NCBI RefSeq assembly: GCF_003046185.1
Contig: NZ_PZZL01000001.1
Span: forward strand, 620,001-684,000
DNA length: 64,000 bases
Direction: 5' to 3'
Source of the DNA: Phreatobacter oligotrophus
Lineage (GTDB): Bacteria; Pseudomonadota; Alphaproteobacteria; Rhizobiales; Phreatobacteraceae
In this document: positions 1 to 10,814 of the stretch, in pieces
Layout of the letters: each line of letters begins with the position of its first letter
How positions within the stretch are numbered: position 1 is the stretch's first letter
Notes under the pieces: generated by a model
Databases searched by the model: none
What the model saw: only the letters and a program-made list of their open reading frames with translations
Told to the model about the DNA's origin: nothing
Position numbers and translations under genes: made by a program

Positions 1-1
1 G

Positions 2-979
<978 letters not shown>

Positions 980-990
980 TCCGTTATCCC

Positions 991-1018
991 GAGGACGCGC
1001 GGGAAACCGTGCGTCCTC
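991..1018 (+). terminator. Hairpin between tuf and rpsJ
   Basis: GAGGACGC (991-998) pairs exactly with GCGTCCTC (1011-1018), and a small CGG/CCG stem sits inside the loop. No proper U-run follows, so it may be a weak terminator, an attenuator or a processing site between tuf and the S10 cluster rather than a full stop. Confidence 0.45.
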
Positions 1019-1047
1019 TGTCGCTTTGCCTTTGAAGGGGCGAACCC

Positions 1048-1353
<306 letters not shown>

Positions 1354-1486
1354 GTCTTGCGACAGGCCGATGACGGCCTTTCGCGAAGTGTCCGGGTGCC
1401 CCGCAAGGTGCACCTCAAGTTGAACCCGGGTCCTCTCCGGTCCGCCATGTCGGGCGCGGATGACCCCAAAACGAGGAATGCGCGCG

Positions 1487-2206
1487 ATGCGTTCCGGTGT
1501 GATTGCCAAGAAGATGGGGATGACCCGCATCTTCAACGACGGTGGTGAGCACGTCCCCGTGACGGTGCTTCTGCTCGACGACTGCCAGGTCGTCGCCCAC
1601 CGCACGGCCGAGAAGGATGGGTACACCGCCCTGCAGCTCGGCGCCGGCCTTGCCAAGGTCAAGAACACGACCAAGGCGCAGCGTGGCCACTTCGCCATCG
1701 CCAAGGTCGAGCCGAAGCACGAGATCGTCGAGTTCCGTGTCGACGACAAGGGCGTGGTCCCGGTGGGTGCCCGCTTCGCCGCCGACCATTTCGTCGCCGG
1801 CCAGTTCGTCGACGTCACCGGCACCAGCCAGGGTAAGGGCTTCGCCGGCGCCATGAAGCGTCACAACTTCGGCGGTCTGCGTGCCACCCACGGCGTCTCG
1901 GTCTCGCACCGCTCGCATGGTTCGACGGGTAACCGTCAGGACCCCGGCAAGGTGTTCAAGAACAAGCGCATGGCCGGCCACATGGGCGTCGTCCGCGTCA
2001 CCACGCAGAACCTCAAGGTCGTCCGTACCGACGTCGAGCGCGGCGTGATCATGGTCGAGGGTGCCGTCCCCGGTTCGAAGGGTGGCTGGATCCTCGTCCG
2101 CGACGCGGTGAAGAAGCCGCTGCCGAAGGACGCGCCGCTGCCGGGTAGCTTCAAGCTGCCGGGCGCCGAGGCTGCTCCGGCCGCCGCCGAGACTTCGGAG
2201 GGTTGA
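1487..2206 (+). CDS. rplC: 50S ribosomal protein L3
   Basis: Early-assembling large-subunit protein near the peptidyl-transferase centre, 239 residues. I place the start at the ATG of [16 protein letters not shown] because AGGA at 1474-1477 is nine bases upstream and homologues begin there; in-frame ATGs at 1460 and 1478 are poorer choices. The segment [11 protein letters not shown] keeps the glutamine that PrmB methylates in E. coli L3. The C-terminus carries an Ala-rich extension. The stop lies two bases before the rplD start codon. Confidence 0.96.
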   Translation: MRSGVIAKKMGMTRIFNDGGEHVPVTVLLLDDCQVVAHRTAEKDGYTALQLGAGLAKVKNTTKAQRGHFAIAKVEPKHEIVEFRVDDKGVVPVGARFAADHFVAGQFVDVTGTSQGKGFAGAMKRHNFGGLRATHGVSVSHRSHGSTGNRQDPGKVFKNKRMAGHMGVVRVTTQNLKVVRTDVERGVIMVEGAVPGSKGGWILVRDAVKKPLPKDAPLPGSFKLPGAEAAPAAAETSEG

Positions 2207-2208
2207 AC

Positions 2209-2829
2209 ATGAAACTGACCATCAAGACCCTCGACGGCGCCGACGCCGGTTCCGTGGATCTCTCCGACGAGATCTTCGGCCTGGAGCCCCGCGCTGACAT
2301 CCTGCACCGCGTGGTGCGCTGGCAGCTCGCCAAGCGCCGCGCCGGCACCCACGACGTCAAGAACCGCGCCGAGATCCATCGCACCGGCAAGAAAATGTAC
2401 AAGCAGAAGGGCACGGGTTCCGCCCGTCACTCCTCGGCTCGTGCCAACCTCTTCCGTGGCGGCGGCCGCTCCTTCGGTCCGACCCCGCGCTCGCATGAGC
2501 ACGATCTGCCGAAGAAGGTCCGCGCCCTCGGCCTGAAGCATGCCCTCTCCGCCAAGGTGAAGGCCGGCTCCATCGTGGTGCTCGAGAAGGCCTCCACCGA
2601 GGCGGCCAAGACCAAGTCGCTGAAGGCGCAGTTCGAGAAGCTCGGCTTCAAGAGCGTGCTGGTCATCGACGGCGCCGAGGTCGACAAGAACTTCGCCCTC
2701 GCGGCCCGCAACATCCCGCTCGTCGATGTCCTCCCGATCCAGGGCATCAACGTCTACGACATCATGCGCCGGAACACCCTGGTCCTGACCAAGGCGGCCG
2801 TCGACGCACTGGAGGCGCGCTTCAAATGA
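2209..2829 (+). CDS. rplD: 50S ribosomal protein L4
   Basis: Large-subunit protein lining the exit-tunnel constriction; in enterobacteria it also represses its own operon. The product has 206 residues beginning [10 protein letters not shown]. The ATG at 2209 follows GGAGGG, while an in-frame TTG at 2203 lies inside the rplC stop region and is less likely. The basic loop around [17 protein letters not shown] is the tunnel-reaching extension. The stop overlaps the start of rplW (ATGA), indicating translational coupling. Confidence 0.97.
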   Translation: MKLTIKTLDGADAGSVDLSDEIFGLEPRADILHRVVRWQLAKRRAGTHDVKNRAEIHRTGKKMYKQKGTGSARHSSARANLFRGGGRSFGPTPRSHEHDLPKKVRALGLKHALSAKVKAGSIVVLEKASTEAAKTKSLKAQFEKLGFKSVLVIDGAEVDKNFALAARNIPLVDVLPIQGINVYDIMRRNTLVLTKAAVDALEARFK

Positions 2830-3125
2830 GCACGGTCGATCCGCGTCACTACGACGTCATCAAGGCGCCGCTGATCACCGAGAAGGGCTCGGTGGTTGCG
2901 GAGCATAACCAGGTCGTCTTCAAGGTCTCGGCGGACGCCACCAAGCCGCAGATCAAGGCGGCGGTGGAGAAGCTCTTCGACGTCAAGGTCAAGAGCGTCA
3001 ACACCCTCGTCCAGAAGGGCAAGACCAAGCGTTTCAAGGGCGTTCTCGGCCGTCGGTCGGACGTGAAGAAAGCGATCGTGACCCTCGCCGAGGGCCACTC
3101 CATCGACATCACGACCGGTCTGTGA
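2826..3125 (+). CDS. rplW: 50S ribosomal protein L23
   Basis: Protein at the tunnel exit and docking site for trigger factor and SRP. It has 99 residues, normal for the family, beginning [20 protein letters not shown], where the APLITEK stretch is the usual N-terminal signature. It overlaps rplD by four bases and precedes rplB by 15 bases, so it is translated as part of the S10 cluster. No anomalies are seen. Confidence 0.97.
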   Translation: MSTVDPRHYDVIKAPLITEKGSVVAEHNQVVFKVSADATKPQIKAAVEKLFDVKVKSVNTLVQKGKTKRFKGVLGRRSDVKKAIVTLAEGHSIDITTGL

Positions 3126-3140
3126 GGCGAGGGGTAAACC

Positions 3141-3974
3141 ATGGCACTCAAGACCTTCAAGCCGATCACGCCGGGCCTTCGTCAGCTCGTCCTGGTCGAC
3201 CGTTCCGACCTCTACAAGGGCAAGCCGGTCAAGACGCTCACCGAGGGCAAGTCGTCCACGGGCGGCCGTAACAACCTCGGCCGCGTCACCTCCCGCTTCC
3301 GCGGCGGTGGCCACAAGCGCTCCTACCGTCTCGTCGACTTCAAGCGTCGCAAGCTCGACGTTGCCGCCACCGTGGAGCGGATCGAGTACGATCCGAACCG
3401 CTCGGCCTTCATCGCGCTCATCAAGTACGTCGATGGCGAGCTCTCCTACATCCTGGCGCCGCAGCGCCTGGCCGTGGGTGACAGCGTCGTCGCCGCCGAG
3501 AGCGCCGACGTGAAGCCCGGCAACGCCATGCCGATCGCCAACATCCCGGTGGGCACCATCGTCCACAACGTGGAGCTGAAGATCGGCAAGGGCGGCGCGG
3601 TCGCCCGTTCGGCCGGCACCTACGCCCAGATCGTCGGTCGCGACGAGGGCTACGTGATCCTTCGCCTGAACTCTGGCGAGCAGCGTCTCGTCCACGGCCG
3701 GTGCTTCGCCTCGATCGGCGCGGTGTCGAACCCGGACCACATGAACGTGTCGATCGGCAAGGCCGGTCGTAACCGTTGGCTCGGCTGGCGCTCGCATAAC
3801 CGCGGCGTCGCGATGAACCCGATCGACCACCCGCACGGCGGCGGCGAAGGCCGTACCTCGGGCGGCCGTCACCCCGTCACGCCCTGGGGCTTCCCGACCA
3901 AGGGCAAGAAGACTCGTTCGAACAAGCGGACCGACAAGTTCATCGTGTCGAGCCGTCATTCGAAGAAGAAGTAA
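3141..3974 (+). CDS. rplB: 50S ribosomal protein L2
   Basis: Core 23S-binding protein needed for subunit association and peptidyl transfer. The product has 277 residues, full family length. The most conserved segment, [13 protein letters not shown] followed by TPWG, is present and includes the histidine implicated in activity. The N-terminal OB-fold and central SH3-like domain are uninterrupted. An ATG after GAGGGG lies 15 bases beyond rplW. Confidence 0.98.
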   Translation: MALKTFKPITPGLRQLVLVDRSDLYKGKPVKTLTEGKSSTGGRNNLGRVTSRFRGGGHKRSYRLVDFKRRKLDVAATVERIEYDPNRSAFIALIKYVDGELSYILAPQRLAVGDSVVAAESADVKPGNAMPIANIPVGTIVHNVELKIGKGGAVARSAGTYAQIVGRDEGYVILRLNSGEQRLVHGRCFASIGAVSNPDHMNVSIGKAGRNRWLGWRSHNRGVAMNPIDHPHGGGEGRTSGGRHPVTPWGFPTKGKKTRSNKRTDKFIVSSRHSKKK

Positions 3975-3986
3975 CAGAGGCCCGTC

Positions 3987-4265
3987 ATGGCACGTTCCGT
4001 CTGGAAAGGTCCGTTCGTCGACGGATACCTCCTGAAGAAGGCCGAGGCAGCCCGCTCGTCGGGCCGTCACGATGTCGTCAAGATCTGGAGCCGTCGCTCC
4101 ACGATCCTCCCGCATTTCGTCGGACTGACCTTCGGCGTCTACAACGGTCAGAAGCATGTCCCGGTGCAGGTCACCGAGGAGATGGTCGGCCACAAGTTCG
4201 GCGAGTTCTCGCCGACCCGCACCTTCTACGGCCATGCGGCCGACAAAAAAGCGAAGCGGAAGTGA
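3987..4265 (+). CDS. rpsS: 30S ribosomal protein S19
   Basis: Small-subunit head protein that contacts S13 and A-site tRNA. The product has 92 residues, the standard size. It begins [15 protein letters not shown], and the conserved [14 protein letters not shown] block is present near the C-terminus, followed by a lysine-rich tail. It lies between rplB and rplV with short gaps, in the canonical S10 order. Confidence 0.98.
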   Translation: MARSVWKGPFVDGYLLKKAEAARSSGRHDVVKIWSRRSTILPHFVGLTFGVYNGQKHVPVQVTEEMVGHKFGEFSPTRTFYGHAADKKAKRK

Positions 4266-4268
4266 GCC

Positions 4269-4652
4269 ATGGGTAAGCCCGCAACACCCCGCGCCCTCGG
4301 CGACAACGAGGCCAAGGCGGTCGCGCGCATGCTGCGCGTCTCGCCCCGCAAGCTGAACCTGGTTGCCGCGCTCATCCGCGGTAAGCCGGTCGACACGGCG
4401 CTCGCCGATCTGGAGTTCTCGCGCAAGCGGATCGCCGGCGACGTCAAGAAGTGCCTGGAGAGCGCCATCGCCAACGCCGAGAACAACCATGATCTCGACG
4501 TCGACGACCTGGTGGTCGCCGAAGCCCATGTCGGCAAGGCCTTCGTGATGAAGCGTTTCCATGCCCGTGCCCGCGGCCGCGGCGCCCGGATCGAGAAGCC
4601 TTTCTCGCACCTGACGATCGTCGTTCGTCAGGTCGAGGCGGCCAAGGCCTGA
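4269..4652 (+). CDS. rplV: 50S ribosomal protein L22
   Basis: Large-subunit protein whose beta-hairpin reaches the exit tunnel, 127 residues. Features are the N-terminal block around [20 protein letters not shown] and the C-terminal hairpin [20 protein letters not shown], the position of macrolide-resistance changes in other bacteria; no insertion is evident here. The start lies four bases after the rpsS stop. Confidence 0.97.
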   Translation: MGKPATPRALGDNEAKAVARMLRVSPRKLNLVAALIRGKPVDTALADLEFSRKRIAGDVKKCLESAIANAENNHDLDVDDLVVAEAHVGKAFVMKRFHARARGRGARIEKPFSHLTIVVRQVEAAKA

Positions 4653-4662
4653 GGAGAGAGCG

Positions 4663-5376
4663 ATGGGTCAGAAGATCAATCCGATCGGTTTTCGCCTCGG
4701 CATCAACCGCACCTGGGACAGCCGCTGGTTCGCCAACAAGGGCGAGTACAGCAAGCTCCTGCACGAGGATCTCAAGATCCGCCGTGAGCTGATGAAGCTG
4801 CTGAAGCAGGCGGCGGTCTCGAAGATCGTCATCGAGCGTCCGCACCGGAAGTGCCGCGTCACGGTTCACTCGGCTCGCCCGGGCATCGTGATCGGCAAGA
4901 AGGGCGCCGACATCGACAAGCTGAAGAAGGCCGTCTCGCGGATGACCGACGCCGAAGTCGTCATCAACATCGTCGAGATCCGCAAGCCCGAGACCGACGC
5001 GACCCTGGTGGCCGAGTCGATCGCCCAGCAGCTCGAGCGTCGCGTCGCCTTCCGCCGCGCCATGAAGCGGGCCGTCCAGTCCGCCATGCGTCTCGGCGCC
5101 GAGGGCATCCGCATCAACTGCTCGGGCCGCCTCGGCGGCGCCGAGATCGCCCGCCTCGAGTGGTATCGCGAAGGCCGCGTGCCGCTGCACACCCTGCGCG
5201 CCGATGTCGATTACGGCACCGGCACGGCCTACACGACCTACGGGACGTGCGGCGTGAAGGTGTGGATCTTCAAGGGCGAGATCATGGAGCACGACCCGAT
5301 GGCCCAGGACAAGAAGATGTCCGAGGGCGAGGGTTCGACGCGCCGTCCGCGCGGTCAAGACCGCGACGCGGCGTGA
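4663..5376 (+). CDS. rpsC: 30S ribosomal protein S3
   Basis: Small-subunit protein forming part of the mRNA entry helicase, 237 residues. It begins [14 protein letters not shown]. The type II KH domain shows the GKKGADI loop at roughly residues 75-85, and the C-terminal domain includes the basic segment around [21 protein letters not shown] that lines the entry channel. The acidic-basic tail after residue 210 varies among relatives. It sits between rplV and rplP. Confidence 0.98.
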   Translation: MGQKINPIGFRLGINRTWDSRWFANKGEYSKLLHEDLKIRRELMKLLKQAAVSKIVIERPHRKCRVTVHSARPGIVIGKKGADIDKLKKAVSRMTDAEVVINIVEIRKPETDATLVAESIAQQLERRVAFRRAMKRAVQSAMRLGAEGIRINCSGRLGGAEIARLEWYREGRVPLHTLRADVDYGTGTAYTTYGTCGVKVWIFKGEIMEHDPMAQDKKMSEGEGSTRRPRGQDRDAA

Positions 5377-5394
5377 GGATGAAGGTCTAGAACC

Positions 5395-5808
5395 ATGCTT
5401 CAGCCCAAGAAGACCAAGTTCCGCAAGCAGTTCAAGGGGCGCATTTCCGGCGCTGCCAAGGGCGGCACGGACCTGAACTTTGGCCAGTTCGGCCTGAAGG
5501 CTCTCGAGCCGGAGCGCATTACCGCGCGCCAGATCGAGGCCGCCCGCCGTGCCATGACGCGCGAAATGAAGCGCGCTGGCCGCGTCTGGATCCGCATCTT
5601 CCCGGACGTCCCGGTGTCGAAGAAGCCTGCCGAGGTCCGCATGGGCTCCGGCAAGGGCGGCAACGAGTACTGGGCCGCCAAGGTGGCTCCGGGCCGCATC
5701 ATGTTCGAGCTCGACGGCGTTCCCCTGGACGTCGCCAAGAAGGCGCTCGAGCTGGCGGCTGCCAAGCTGCCGATCAAGACGCGCTTCGTCCAGCGCATCG
5801 CCGAGTGA
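5395..5808 (+). CDS. rplP: 50S ribosomal protein L16
   Basis: Large-subunit protein close to the A-site tRNA elbow, 137 residues, typical length. It begins [16 protein letters not shown]. The arginine before [11 protein letters not shown] corresponds to the residue hydroxylated in E. coli L16. The gene is 18 bases after rpsC, and its end overlaps the ribosome site of rpmC. Confidence 0.97.
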   Translation: MLQPKKTKFRKQFKGRISGAAKGGTDLNFGQFGLKALEPERITARQIEAARRAMTREMKRAGRVWIRIFPDVPVSKKPAEVRMGSGKGGNEYWAAKVAPGRIMFELDGVPLDVAKKALELAAAKLPIKTRFVQRIAE

Positions 5809-5819
5809 GGAGAGGGGTC

Positions 5820-6017
5820 ATGAAGGCCGAAGAGATCCGGACCAAGACCCTCGACGAGCTCGAGGGCCAGCTCGGTGAGCTGAAGAAGGAGCAGTTCAAC
5901 CTGCGCTTCCAGAAGGCCACCGGCCAGCTGGAGAACGTCGCCCGCGTCCGCCAGGTGCGCCGCGACATCGCCCGCGTGAAGACCGTCGCCGCGCAGAAGC
6001 GCGCCGAGAAGAAGTAA
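5820..6017 (+). CDS. rpmC: 50S ribosomal protein L29
   Basis: Small helical protein at the tunnel exit, 65 residues. I use the ATG of [15 protein letters not shown] because the sequence GAGGAGAGG lies just upstream. The in-frame GTG at 5805 would place the start inside the rplP stop and add five residues that homologues lack. The [12 protein letters not shown] motif is the family signature. Confidence 0.96.
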   Translation: MKAEEIRTKTLDELEGQLGELKKEQFNLRFQKATGQLENVARVRQVRRDIARVKTVAAQKRAEKK

Positions 6018-6028
6018 GGAGAGGGCAT

Positions 6029-6262
6029 ATGCCGAAGCGTGTGCTCGAGGGCATCGTCGTCAGCGACAAGCAGGACAAGACGGTCGTGGTGAAGGTGGAG
6101 CGTCGCTTCACCCATCCGCTGCTCAAGAAGACGGTGCGCCGCACCAAGAACTATCACGCCCATGACGAAGGCAACGCCTTCAAGGTGGGTGACGTGGTGA
6201 GCATCGAGGAGGGCAAGCCTCTCTCGAAGCTGAAGCGTTGGGTCGTGCTGCCGAAGGCGTGA
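6029..6262 (+). CDS. rpsQ: 30S ribosomal protein S17
   Basis: Primary 16S-binding OB-fold protein, 77 residues. It begins [23 protein letters not shown] and contains the [19 protein letters not shown] signature. It follows rpmC by 11 bases with a GGAGAGG ribosome site. A 75-base spacer then precedes rplN, marking the conventional S10/spc boundary. Confidence 0.97.
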   Translation: MPKRVLEGIVVSDKQDKTVVVKVERRFTHPLLKKTVRRTKNYHAHDEGNAFKVGDVVSIEEGKPLSKLKRWVVLPKA

Positions 6263-6337
6263 GCCCTCGGTGATCGTTAGAACAGCGCGCCGCCGTCGGG
6301 GAGACCCGAGACGGGCGCGAAAGGAAGAGGTTGCGTC

Positions 6338-6706
6338 ATGATCCAGATGCAAACCAATCTCGACGTGGCGGACAATTCGGGCGCACGCCGCGTCATGTGC
6401 ATCAAGGTGCTCGGCGGCGCGAAGCGTCGTTACGCCCATGTGGGCGACATCATCGTCGTGTCGGTCAAGGAAGCGATTCCGCGTGGCCGCGTGAAGAAGG
6501 GCGACGTCATGAAGGCGGTCGTCGTTCGCACGGCGAAGGACATCCGTCGCCTGGACGGTTCGGTGATCCGCTTCGACCGCAATGCGGCCGTGCTGATCAA
6601 CAACCAGAAGGAGCCGATCGGCACCCGTATCTTCGGACCGGTTCCGCGCGAGCTGCGCGCCAAGAACCACATGAAGATCATCTCGCTGGCTCCGGAGGTG
6701 CTGTGA
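6338..6706 (+). CDS. rplN: 50S ribosomal protein L14
   Basis: Large-subunit interface protein contacting 16S helix 14 and RsfS, 122 residues. It begins [22 protein letters not shown], the highly conserved N-terminus. It opens the spc half of the cluster. The TGATG junction at 6704-6708 overlaps its stop with the rplX start, so the two are translationally coupled. Confidence 0.97.
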   Translation: MIQMQTNLDVADNSGARRVMCIKVLGGAKRRYAHVGDIIVVSVKEAIPRGRVKKGDVMKAVVVRTAKDIRRLDGSVIRFDRNAAVLINNQKEPIGTRIFGPVPRELRAKNHMKIISLAPEVL

Positions 6707-7023
6707 TGGCCGCCAAGATCAAGAAGGGTGACAAGGTTGTCGTCCTTGCTGGCCGCGACAAGGGTCGCACCGGCGAGGTCATCCAGGTCATGCCGACCGA
6801 GGGCCGCGCCCTCGTCCGCGGCGTCAACATTGTGAAGCGCCATCAGCGCCAGAGCCAGACGTCGGAAGGCGGGATCATCTCGAAAGAGGGTCCGATCCAC
6901 CTGTCCAACCTGGCCTATGCCGATCCGAAGACCGGCAAGCCGACCCGCGTCGGCTTCAAGATCCTCGCCGACGGCACCAAGGTGCGCGTGGCCAAGAAGT
7001 CCGGGGAGACCATCGATGGCTGA
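6706..7023 (+). CDS. rplX: 50S ribosomal protein L24
   Basis: Assembly-initiating large-subunit protein, 105 residues. The KOW motif [18 protein letters not shown] is at the N-terminus and the conserved [15 protein letters not shown] block is central. The ATG is read from the TGATG overlap with rplN. Its last codons overlap the rplE start at 7016. Confidence 0.97.
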   Translation: MAAKIKKGDKVVVLAGRDKGRTGEVIQVMPTEGRALVRGVNIVKRHQRQSQTSEGGIISKEGPIHLSNLAYADPKTGKPTRVGFKILADGTKVRVAKKSGETIDG

Positions 7024-7573
7024 GGCGGCCTACACCCCGCGCCTCAAGGCGCATTACGACAGCGTGATCCGGCAGCAGCTGGTGACCCAGTTCGGCTACA
7101 AGAACCCGCTCGAGATCCCGCAGATCGAGAAGGTCGTGGTCAACATGGGCGTCGGCGAGTCCACCGCCGACTCCAAGAAGGCCTCCGTTGCGGCGGCCGA
7201 CCTTGCCCTGATCACCGGCCAGAAGCCGGTCATCACCCGGGCCCGGCAGGCCATCTCGAACTTCAAGGTTCGCGAGAACATGCCGCTCGGCTGCAAGGTC
7301 ACGCTGCGCAAGCAGCGCATGTACGAGTTCCTGGACCGCCTGGTCACGATCGCGCTGCCGCGCGTCCGCGACTTCCGCGGCCTGAACCCGAAGAGCTTCG
7401 ATGGCCGTGGCAACTTCGCCATGGGCCTGAAGGAGCATGTCGTGTTCCCCGAGATCTCCTATGACAAGGTGGATCAGATGTGGGGCATGGACATCATCGT
7501 GTGCACCACCGCGAAGACCGACGAGGAAGCTCGCGCTCTCCTCAAGGCCTTCAACTTCCCGTTCCGGCAGTGA
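7016..7573 (+). CDS. rplE: 50S ribosomal protein L5
   Basis: 5S rRNA-binding protein of the central protuberance, 185 residues. The start ATG ([15 protein letters not shown]) lies eight bases inside the end of rplX, preceded by GGGGAGA. Conserved blocks include VVVNMGVGE, the segment around [20 protein letters not shown], and the C-terminal [13 protein letters not shown]. Confidence 0.97.
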   Translation: MAEAAYTPRLKAHYDSVIRQQLVTQFGYKNPLEIPQIEKVVVNMGVGESTADSKKASVAAADLALITGQKPVITRARQAISNFKVRENMPLGCKVTLRKQRMYEFLDRLVTIALPRVRDFRGLNPKSFDGRGNFAMGLKEHVVFPEISYDKVDQMWGMDIIVCTTAKTDEEARALLKAFNFPFRQ

Positions 7574-7628
7574 GCCGGGTTTCTCAAAGCTAGAAGCCCG
7601 TCTCAGACGCGGAAACCAGGAGAATCCG

Positions 7629-7934
7629 ATGGCGAAGAAGAGCTCCATCGAAAAGAACAACCGCCGCCGTGCCCTGGTCGCACGGGACGCCAAGAAGCGC
7701 GCTGCGCTGAAGGCGACCGTGATGGACCAGTCGCTCTCCATCGAAGAGCGTTTCGCGGCCACCGTGAAGCTTGCGAGCCTGCCGCGCAATGGCGCCAAGG
7801 TCCGCATCAAGAACCGTTGCGAGGTGACCGGCCGTCCGCGGGCGTTCTACCGCAAGCTCGGCATGAGCCGCGTGGCTCTGCGCGACCTCGGCAACAAGGG
7901 GCTCGTTCCGGGCCTCGTGAAGTCGAGCTGGTGA
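7629..7934 (+). CDS. rpsN: 30S ribosomal protein S14, zinc-independent long form
   Basis: Small-subunit head protein, 101 residues, the long C-minus type. It begins [14 protein letters not shown] and ends [11 protein letters not shown]. The CxxC pairs of the short zinc-binding paralogue are absent, as expected for a housekeeping copy. The ATG at 7629 follows CCAGGAGAA. The preceding 55-base gap contains no recognisable gene. Confidence 0.97.
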   Translation: MAKKSSIEKNNRRRALVARDAKKRAALKATVMDQSLSIEERFAATVKLASLPRNGAKVRIKNRCEVTGRPRAFYRKLGMSRVALRDLGNKGLVPGLVKSSW

Positions 7935-7947
7935 GAGGAGACAGATC

Positions 7948-8346
7948 ATGGCTCTCAACGATCCGCTCGGCGATATGCTGACCCGCATCCGCAACGCGCA
8001 GATGCGCCGCAAGACCCGCGTCCTGACGCCCGGTTCGAAGCTGCGCGCCCGCGTCCTCGACGTGCTCAAGTCGGAAGGCTACATCCGCGACTACATGACC
8101 GTCACGCACCCGAACGGCCGTTCGGAGTTCGAGATCGAGCTCAAGTATTTCGACGGTGAGCCGGTCATCCGTGAGATCGCCCGTGTGTCGAAGCCTGGCC
8201 GCCGCGTCTATGCCGGCGTCGGCAACACGCCGCGCGTCTCCAACGGCCTCGGCATCACCATCATCTCGACCCCCAAGGGCGTGATGGCGGACCACGAGGC
8301 ACGTGAACAGAACGTGGGCGGGGAGGTGCTCTGCACGGTCTTCTGA
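7948..8346 (+). CDS. rpsH: 30S ribosomal protein S8
   Basis: Central 16S-binding protein; in E. coli it represses spc translation. The product has 132 residues with the N-terminal [14 protein letters not shown] signature and the C-terminal [20 protein letters not shown] block. It is 13 bases after rpsN, with GAGAGGAGA as ribosome site. Confidence 0.98.
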   Translation: MALNDPLGDMLTRIRNAQMRRKTRVLTPGSKLRARVLDVLKSEGYIRDYMTVTHPNGRSEFEIELKYFDGEPVIREIARVSKPGRRVYAGVGNTPRVSNGLGITIISTPKGVMADHEAREQNVGGEVLCTVF

Positions 8347-8383
8347 CCTGGCAGAGCTCCCATTCGACAAAGGACGACATCCA

Positions 8384-8917
8384 ATGTCTCGTATCGGTAA
8401 GAAGCCGGTCGACCTGCCGCAGGGCGTCACTGCCCAGCTGTCCGGCCAGACCGTCAAGGTGAAGGGTCCCAAGGGTGAGCTGTCGTTCACCTGCCCGGAC
8501 GACGTCATCGTGAAGCTCGACGGCAACGTCATCAAGATCGACCCGCGCGACCAGGGCAAGCGTGCCCGCTCCATGTGGGGCATGGCTCGCACCCGCGTCG
8601 CCAACCTCGCCGTCGGCGTGACCAAGGGCTTCGAGAAGAAGCTCGAGATCACCGGCGTCGGCTATCGTGCCGCGGCCCAGGGCAAGGTGCTGAACCTCGC
8701 TCTCGGCTTCAGCCACGATGTCAACTATCCCGTCCCCGAGGGCATCACCATCGCGACCCCGAAGCCGACCGAGATCCTGATCTCCGGCATCGACAAGCAG
8801 AAGGTGGGTCAGGTCGCCGCCGAGATCCGCGAGTATCGTGGTCCGGAGCCCTACAAGGGCAAGGGCGTCCGCTACGAGGGCGAGTTCATCTTCCGCAAGG
8901 AAGGCAAGAAGAAGTAA
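8384..8917 (+). CDS. rplF: 50S ribosomal protein L6
   Basis: Large-subunit protein at the base of the L7/L12 stalk, 177 residues. The ATG of [15 protein letters not shown] is used; an in-frame extension back to 8303 runs into rpsH and is rejected. The C-terminal [14 protein letters not shown] block is the family signature. It is followed by an 81-base spacer with a perfect hairpin. Confidence 0.97.
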   Translation: MSRIGKKPVDLPQGVTAQLSGQTVKVKGPKGELSFTCPDDVIVKLDGNVIKIDPRDQGKRARSMWGMARTRVANLAVGVTKGFEKKLEITGVGYRAAAQGKVLNLALGFSHDVNYPVPEGITIATPKPTEILISGIDKQKVGQVAAEIREYRGPEPYKGKGVRYEGEFIFRKEGKKK

Positions 8918-8921
8918 GGCG

Positions 8922-8943
8922 GAGGCCCCGGATACGGGGCCTC
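8922..8943 (+). other. Perfect hairpin between rplF and rplR
   Basis: GAGGCCCCG (8922-8930) and CGGGGCCTC (8935-8943) form a nine-pair stem with a GATA loop. No U-run follows, so an RNA-stability or processing element is more likely than a terminator. Confidence 0.5.
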
Positions 8944-8998
8944 ACCGTCTACCGGGGTGCGGGTCCGTCCGGTACCGCGCCGATAAAAGGAGCTGGCT

Positions 8999-9361
8999 AT
9001 GGCCAAATTCAAGGATGCAACGGAGCGTCGCAAGGCGCGTGTCCGCCGTGCCCTGCGCACTGCGGCAAATGGGCGTCCGCGGCTGAGCGTCTTCCGTTCG
9101 TCGAAGCATATCTATGCGCAGATCATCGACGACGCGAAGGGCGTGACGGTTGCGAGTGCCTCGTCACTGGAGAAGGACCTGAAGTCTTCGCTGAAGACCG
9201 GTGCCGATCAGGCCGCGGCGACCGCCGTCGGCAAGCTCGTCGCCGAGCGCGCAGTGCAGGCTGGGGTGTCCGCCGTGGTGTTCGACCGCGGTGCCTATCT
9301 CTATCACGGGCGCGTCAAGGCGCTCGCCGACGGCGCCCGCGAGGGCGGCCTGAGCTTCTAA
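8999..9361 (+). CDS. rplR: 50S ribosomal protein L18
   Basis: 5S rRNA-binding protein, 120 residues. It begins [20 protein letters not shown], and the basic N-terminus, the [18 protein letters not shown] block and the C-terminal [20 protein letters not shown] signature are all present. AAAGGAGC lies upstream of the ATG. Confidence 0.97.
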   Translation: MAKFKDATERRKARVRRALRTAANGRPRLSVFRSSKHIYAQIIDDAKGVTVASASSLEKDLKSSLKTGADQAAATAVGKLVAERAVQAGVSAVVFDRGAYLYHGRVKALADGAREGGLSF

Positions 9362-9397
9362 CGGATACGGGCGGCCCTGCCGCCGAAAGGACAGAAC

Positions 9398-9952
9398 ATG
9401 GCTCGGGAACGTGAACGCGAGCGCAACCGCGAAGAGCGCGACAGCGAATTCACCGACAAGCTCGTGCACATCAACCGCGTCTCCAAGACGGTGAAGGGCG
9501 GCAAGCGCTTCGGCTTTGCTGCTCTCGTCGTGGTCGGCGACCAGAAGGGCCGCGTCGGCTTCGGCCACGGCAAGGCCCGTGAGGTGCCGGAGGCGATCCG
9601 CAAGGCCACCGAGGCGGCCAAGCGCGGTTTCATCCGCGTGGCGCTGCGCGAGGGCCGCACCCTTCATCATGACGTGCACGGCCGCCACGGCGCCGGCAAG
9701 GTCATCCTGCGCGCCGCTCCGGCCGGTACCGGCATCATCGCCGGCGGTCCGATGCGCGCCGTCTTCGAGACGCTCGGCATGGCCGACGTGGTCGCCAAGT
9801 CGATGGGGTCGTCGAACCCCTACAACATGGTGCGCGCCACGTTCGACGCGCTGAAGAACCAGGACAGCCCGCGCTCCGTCGCGGCTCGCCGTGGCCTCAA
9901 GGTGTCGGTCCTCCAGGCCCGCCGCCAGGAGGAAGGCGAGGGCGACGCGTAA
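9398..9952 (+). CDS. rpsE: 30S ribosomal protein S5
   Basis: Small-subunit protein important for decoding fidelity and mRNA helicase activity, 184 residues. It has an Arg/Glu-rich N-terminus, the double-stranded-RNA-binding-like domain with [16 protein letters not shown], and the C-terminal block [15 protein letters not shown]. Spacing and order are canonical for spc. Confidence 0.98.
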   Translation: MARERERERNREERDSEFTDKLVHINRVSKTVKGGKRFGFAALVVVGDQKGRVGFGHGKAREVPEAIRKATEAAKRGFIRVALREGRTLHHDVHGRHGAGKVILRAAPAGTGIIAGGPMRAVFETLGMADVVAKSMGSSNPYNMVRATFDALKNQDSPRSVAARRGLKVSVLQARRQEEGEGDA

Positions 9953-9963
9953 GGATCGGATCC

Positions 9964-10146
9964 ATGGCCAACAAGACCGTTACCATCGAGCAGATCGGCT
10001 CGCCGATCCGCCGGGAGAAGTCGCAGGAAGCGACCCTCATCGGCCTGAAGCTCAACAAGCTGCACCGCCGCGCCACGCTGGAGGACACCCCGAGTGTCCG
10101 CGGCATGATCGCCAAGGTCGCTCACCTCGTGAAAGTGGTGGATTGA
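9964..10146 (+). CDS. rpmD: 50S ribosomal protein L30
   Basis: Small alpha-beta protein of the large subunit, 60 residues, typical of the bacterial form. It begins [17 protein letters not shown] and contains the conserved [21 protein letters not shown] stretch. It lies between rpsE and rplO with short gaps. Confidence 0.96.
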   Translation: MANKTVTIEQIGSPIRREKSQEATLIGLKLNKLHRRATLEDTPSVRGMIAKVAHLVKVVD

Positions 10147-10150
10147 TCCC

Positions 10151-10627
10151 ATGAAACTCACGGACATGAAGGACAATGCCGGCGCCACGCATCGCAAGAT
10201 GCGCGTCGGCCGCGGCATCGGTTCGGGCAAGGGCAAGACCGCCGGTCGCGGCGTGAAGGGCCAGAAGTCCCGTTCGGGCGTCGCCATCAAGGGCTTCGAG
10301 GGTGGCCAGATGCCGCTGCATCGGCGCCTGCCGAAGCGTGGCTTCAACAACATCTTCCGCCTCTCCTATGTCGAGGTCACGCTCGCCCGGATCCAGCGCG
10401 CGATCGACTCCGGCAAGCTGCAGGCCGGCAAGGTCGACGAGGCTGCCCTGGTGTCGAGCGGCGTCGTCCGCCGCGCCCGTGACGGCATCCGTCTCGTCGC
10501 CACCGGCGAGCTGAAGGCGAAGCTCGAGCTGACCGTCTCCGGCGCCTCCGCCGGCGCCGTTGCGGCCGTCGAGAAGGCCGGCGGCTCGGTCACCGTGCTG
10601 AAGGCGAAGGACGAGGCGGCGGCCTGA
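10151..10627 (+). CDS. rplO: 50S ribosomal protein L15
   Basis: Late-assembling large-subunit protein, 158 residues. It has the N-terminal glycine-rich segment around [21 protein letters not shown] and the [18 protein letters not shown] block. It begins four bases after the rpmD stop. It is the last spc ribosomal gene before secY, from which a strong hairpin separates it. Confidence 0.97.
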   Translation: MKLTDMKDNAGATHRKMRVGRGIGSGKGKTAGRGVKGQKSRSGVAIKGFEGGQMPLHRRLPKRGFNNIFRLSYVEVTLARIQRAIDSGKLQAGKVDEAALVSSGVVRRARDGIRLVATGELKAKLELTVSGASAGAVAAVEKAGGSVTVLKAKDEAAA

Positions 10628-10668
10628 CGGCCGGCGCATCGCTCTCCCGACACGACGATCACAGCTTC

Positions 10669-10700
10669 AAGGGGCCGGTTCGACGAGGACCGGCCCCTTT
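10669..10700 (+). terminator. Terminator-like hairpin between rplO and secY
   Basis: AAGGGGCCGGT (10669-10679) pairs perfectly with ACCGGCCCCTT (10689-10699), followed by only one further T. It lies in the 187-base gap before secY and could attenuate transcription, lowering secY and adk output relative to ribosomal proteins. That role is inferred. Confidence 0.5.
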
Positions 10701-10814
10701 GCATCGATAGCCCTGCCTGCGACGTCGGGGGGCTGGCGAAGGCGGCCACTGGCCGTTAAGTGAAGGCGACTTTTCCGGATGGACCCGTTCCGTCCCTGAG
10801 GCATCGGAGCCACC

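Noticed and set aside
1354-1486. L4-type regulatory leader between rpsJ and rplC
   Set aside because: Short stems (AGGCCG/CGGCCT and GGTGC/GCACC) exist, but the position is after rpsJ, not before it, and no L4-leader likeness can be shown.
2754-4610. 618-codon open frame on the minus strand opposite rplW, rplB, rpsS and rplV
   Set aside because: GC-rich shadow of ribosomal genes. The protein is repetitive in Asp, Arg and Leu with no family similarity, and the + strand genes are certain.
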